A DNA stretch of 24,511 bases from a virus: positions 1 through 24,511 of IMG/VR virus record IMGVR_UViG_3300035698_004027; one strand, 5' to 3'. Each line of letters opens with the position of its first letter. Position 1 is the stretch's first letter. The translations under genes and the position numbers were made by a program. The notes under the pieces are model-generated. The model was given only the letters and a program-made list of their open reading frames with translations, was not told the DNA's origin and did no database searches. Shown one piece after another: positions 22,469 to 24,511 of the stretch.

Positions 22469-23018
22469 TATTCTCCTTTATATATATACCGAAACATCTT
22501 CTATTTAATATTTCGTGTGTTAATTTCCATCCGTATTTATCTACAGTGTCATTCCAGCCTTTATATCGTTTAGCATCTCTAGTTGTGTAATTGTTTCTAT
22601 ATCTTTTGATTTTATGGTAGTCGTGAACAATTAATGTGGTGTTTTCATTGAACAGGTTGTTTTCCATACAGTATATTAAAGGCATTTCTCTTTGATGACC
22701 TTCTGCTTCTGGTTCACATCCTACATGAGAGTCTACTAGGATATATTGATAATGCATTACAGGTACATCTTTCATTTTGTTTACAATATTCACATTTGGT
22801 ACATGTTCTTTAATCATATCTATAGCTGGTTGGTATTCTTCTACTGTTGTGTAATCTTTAAAGCCTAGTTGATTTAGATACCAAGTAGATATTCCGCCAC
22901 CTATCTCTAGTATTGATTCTTGGTTAGTTGGTTGTTCAGTTATATAGTCAGCAAGGAGATTCATTGTTTTCTCTCTTGGACTCCATCTAGAACTTCTCTG
23001 TGGGCAAGTTATTAACAT
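22458..23018 (-). CDS. SAM-dependent methyltransferase-like protein
   Basis: 186 residues, AAGGA before ATG, overlapping the upstream gene by seven bases. Motif I is LEIGGGIST (37-45), the acidic end of strand 2 is TVEEY (58-62), strand 4 is YILVDSHVG (92-100), and strand 5 is LIVHDYHK (129-136). This is a compact class I fold without extra domains. The N-terminus (CPQRSSRWSPREKTMNLLADYI) may form the cap. The substrate is unknown. It is one of four such genes in a row. Confidence 0.7.
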   Translation of the reverse strand: MLITCPQRSSRWSPREKTMNLLADYITEQPTNQESILEIGGGISTWYLNQLGFKDYTTVEEYQPAIDMIKEHVPNVNIVNKMKDVPVMHYQYILVDSHVGCEPEAEGHQREMPLIYCMENNLFNENTTLIVHDYHKIKRYRNNYTTRDAKRYKGWNDTVDKYGWKLTHEILNRRCFGIYIKENSEN

Positions 23019-23569
23019 TGTTTATTCCTTAAGAAGAATAGAATTGTATTTCTTTTATCGTGCATCTTTATATATTCCATATCATAATCTTTAAACATTA
23101 CTATATACTCTTTACTTGTGGCACTGAAGCAGTCTATTTCGTTAAATACTTCGTGATACTTACTATGTTCAATACAACATACACCTGTTTTACTAAGGCA
23201 TTTCATCCAATTGTCGAGGCATACTTTAGGGTTATTTGAATGATCCCAACTATTTGAATATATGAAGTCAACACTATTTAACCATTCACCTTTTATTTCG
23301 TTAAAATCCCACTGTATAACGTTCTTATTTAATATCTGAGATAATTCAGTTCCTATTATTTTAGCATCTAAGTGTAAGGCAAACTGAGTAACCTCGTATC
23401 CACTTCTAACTCCATGACATATACCAAATTCAATTTTACTTTTATCGACATAATCACATATTGTTTCTATTACGTCATCTGATATCCATATTTTATCTTT
23501 ATGTCTATCTGTTTTACTGAGTTGGTGCTCTATATAATCTTTTTTATCTTTATACTCATATATCTTCAT
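23012..23569 (-). CDS. SAM-dependent methyltransferase-like protein
   Basis: 185 residues, AAGGAG before ATG, overlapping the FkbM-like gene by four bases (ATGA). Motif I is degenerate, FGICHGVRSGYEV (48-60), with IGTELS (72-77), QWDFNEI (86-92) and DFIYSNSWDHSNNP (101-114) in the places of motifs II to IV, then CLSKTGVCCIEHSKYH. The fold pattern is that of class I methyltransferases. The unusual motif I, with His where Gly is common, leaves SAM binding less certain than for its neighbours. Confidence 0.6.
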   Translation of the reverse strand: MKIYEYKDKKDYIEHQLSKTDRHKDKIWISDDVIETICDYVDKSKIEFGICHGVRSGYEVTQFALHLDAKIIGTELSQILNKNVIQWDFNEIKGEWLNSVDFIYSNSWDHSNNPKVCLDNWMKCLSKTGVCCIEHSKYHEVFNEIDCFSATSKEYIVMFKDYDMEYIKMHDKRNTILFFLRNKQC

Positions 23570-24180
23570 ATTAATCTCCTTAGCATTTGTTCTAAATCAA
23601 CATTACCACCTTTTTTAGTTCCGTACTTGGTATTGCTGAAATAATGAAGTTCAATACCAGCATCAGATATCTTCTTAAAAAATGCATCTTTCTTATCAGC
23701 TAGTTCAGGTATCTTATTTACGTCATTAGCTTGATTCCCACAAAAAATGTCAATGTACTTGTATGTGTTTGTGTCTATCAGGTCGTGAAACATATAGTAA
23801 GAGGCCCCCTCTATATTGGATTTACATATATTGATATCGTCAGAATTTATATTTTTGGTAAGCCATTTAGAAAACTTAATTCCATATACTAATTCTGGTT
23901 TTATAACAGCTACGTTTTTTTTGCTACTGAATAATGAATGGCCCAAACTTTTTTTAGCGTGAAACAGTTTCATTTCTCCTTCTTTATCTGCTATGGCTTT
24001 ATTGATAATGAATACATCTGGATTATTTTTAAATCTATCAGCGCATTTCTTATATACATCTAGTGAAGCTTCAAATCCATAAAGTTTGTAATCTAAACCT
24101 AATCTTTCTGCTATATCAATCATCATTTTAGCAGTACCGCCATTGTTGGTCCCAATATCTATAAAATTAAATCTCTTCAT
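23566..24180 (-). CDS. FkbM-like methyltransferase
   Basis: 204 residues with AGGGGAG before ATG. Motif I is IDIGTNNGG (7-15), followed by YGFEAS (34-39), INKAIADKEGEMKLF (59-73) and SNIEGASYYMFHDLI (121-135), the order expected for FkbM family O-methyltransferases. The usual D-x-EGAE motif appears as N-I-EGAS, so the conserved Asp and final Glu are replaced; activity may be altered. FkbM enzymes methylate hydroxyls on sugars, polyketides and other small molecules. It leads the overlapping run of methyltransferase genes. Confidence 0.75.
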   Translation of the reverse strand: MKRFNFIDIGTNNGGTAKMMIDIAERLGLDYKLYGFEASLDVYKKCADRFKNNPDVFIINKAIADKEGEMKLFHAKKSLGHSLFSSKKNVAVIKPELVYGIKFSKWLTKNINSDDINICKSNIEGASYYMFHDLIDTNTYKYIDIFCGNQANDVNKIPELADKKDAFFKKISDAGIELHYFSNTKYGTKKGGNVDLEQMLRRLI

Positions 24181-24212
24181 TATCTCCCCTTTTTGTCGGC
24201 TTAGATTGCCTA

Positions 24213-24365
24213 TTATACATACGGCTCATCTAGCAACTGGTGAATGTTCTCAATCTTTTCACCAACCTTATCGAGACTTGGAGTCATACCAGATTTCTCG
24301 TCGTTAGGCACTTCTTCCCAAGCATCTAATAATTCGCTTACCATTAATTTTAACTTCTCATCCAT
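24213..24365 (-). CDS. Small helical acidic protein
   Basis: 50 residues from ATG at 24365, with AAGGA ten bases upstream. The whole chain looks helical (KLKLMVSELLDAWEEV, LDKVGEKIENIHQLLDE), and the gene overlaps the upstream partial gene by eight bases. It may be a small regulator or partner of a cassette protein. It is shorter than ordinary annotation limits, but context and RBS support it. Confidence 0.5.
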   Translation of the reverse strand: MDEKLKLMVSELLDAWEEVPNDEKSGMTPSLDKVGEKIENIHQLLDEPYV

Positions 24366-24511
24366 TGTCTGAATATCCTTGTAGTGTCGGCTTTAGTGGT
24401 AAATATTCTGGACATTCTTCACACACTATACATCCAAATCCTATTGATGTATTATAGTGTTTACAAATGAACATGCCTTTGACCCTTCGATTACTTGCCC
24501 TCTCGCACGTC
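24358..24511 (-). CDS. Cys-rich zinc-binding-like protein (partial, 5' end off window)
   Basis: The frame is open from the right edge to TGA at 24358, about 51 codons. The visible end reads GMFICKHYNTSIGFGCIVCE and continues ECPEYLP: C-x-H, then C-x-x-C-x-x-C, a probable zinc knuckle. An internal ATG with AAAGG before it could start a 38-residue version. The arrangement is like the small zinc protein at 8649-8882. Confidence 0.45.
   Translation of the reverse strand, partial: TCERASNRRVKGMFICKHYNTSIGFGCIVCEECPEYLPLKPTLQGYSDNG

Noticed and set aside
24194-24393. AAGCCGACA repeated upstream of two starts
   Set aside because: Only nine bases in two copies; may be chance.

Overview
The window is the late structural region of a tailed bacteriophage with a long, non-contractile tail, or of a prophage of that type. 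All genes I accept lie on the minus strand, so the biological order runs from the right edge to the left. The DNA is AT-rich. Almost every gene has a strong purine-rich ribosome binding site and many neighbours overlap by a few bases, which fits a bacterial host. The sequence does not identify that host. I see no sheath, integrase, lysis, replication or reverse-transcriptase gene.

Reading right to left: (1) 24511-20560 is a tightly overlapping accessory cassette. It has four SAM-methyltransferase-like proteins (one FkbM-like), a small membrane protein, two Cys-rich proteins and two small unknown proteins. (2) 20391-19693 is a lone gene for a secreted basic protein with its own sigma70-like promoter. 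(3) 19483-18956 encodes the probable small terminase. (4) 18955-18082 is an 874-base gap packed with TAGCCA motifs in nested short tandem repeats; it is the most striking unexplained structure here. (5) 18081-11156 is the packaging and head block: large terminase, portal with an odd basic N-terminus, prohead protease, major capsid protein, and a second HK97-fold capsid paralogue ending in a 56-residue Ser-rich tail. Hairpin terminators follow the capsid genes, and a shared GTGAAAAT element precedes each. (6) 11109-10378 is a free-standing GIY-YIG homing endonuclease. (7) 10378-8203 holds connector, head-closure and tail-completion genes, with a small zinc-ribbon-like gene among them. (8) 8135-5387 encodes tail tube, tail chaperones joined by a clear -1 frameshift site, and a short tape measure. 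(9) 5377-1 encodes distal tail proteins: a fibre with a repetitive beta-rich stem, a baseplate-like protein, and a PKD/leucine-rich-repeat protein with long polyserine tracts that runs off the left edge.

The genes form a standard head and tail assembly line. TerS and TerL cut and pump DNA through the portal into a shell of capsid protein. Connector proteins join the head to a tail whose length is set by the tape measure, and the left-hand proteins probably contact the host. The unusual layer is a matching polyserine cassette on two different virion proteins (capsid paralogue and tail-tip protein), the methyltransferase cassette, and the TAGCCA array between the terminase genes. A possible link between surface Ser-rich tails, glycans and methyltransferases is only a hypothesis, because no glycosyltransferase is visible.
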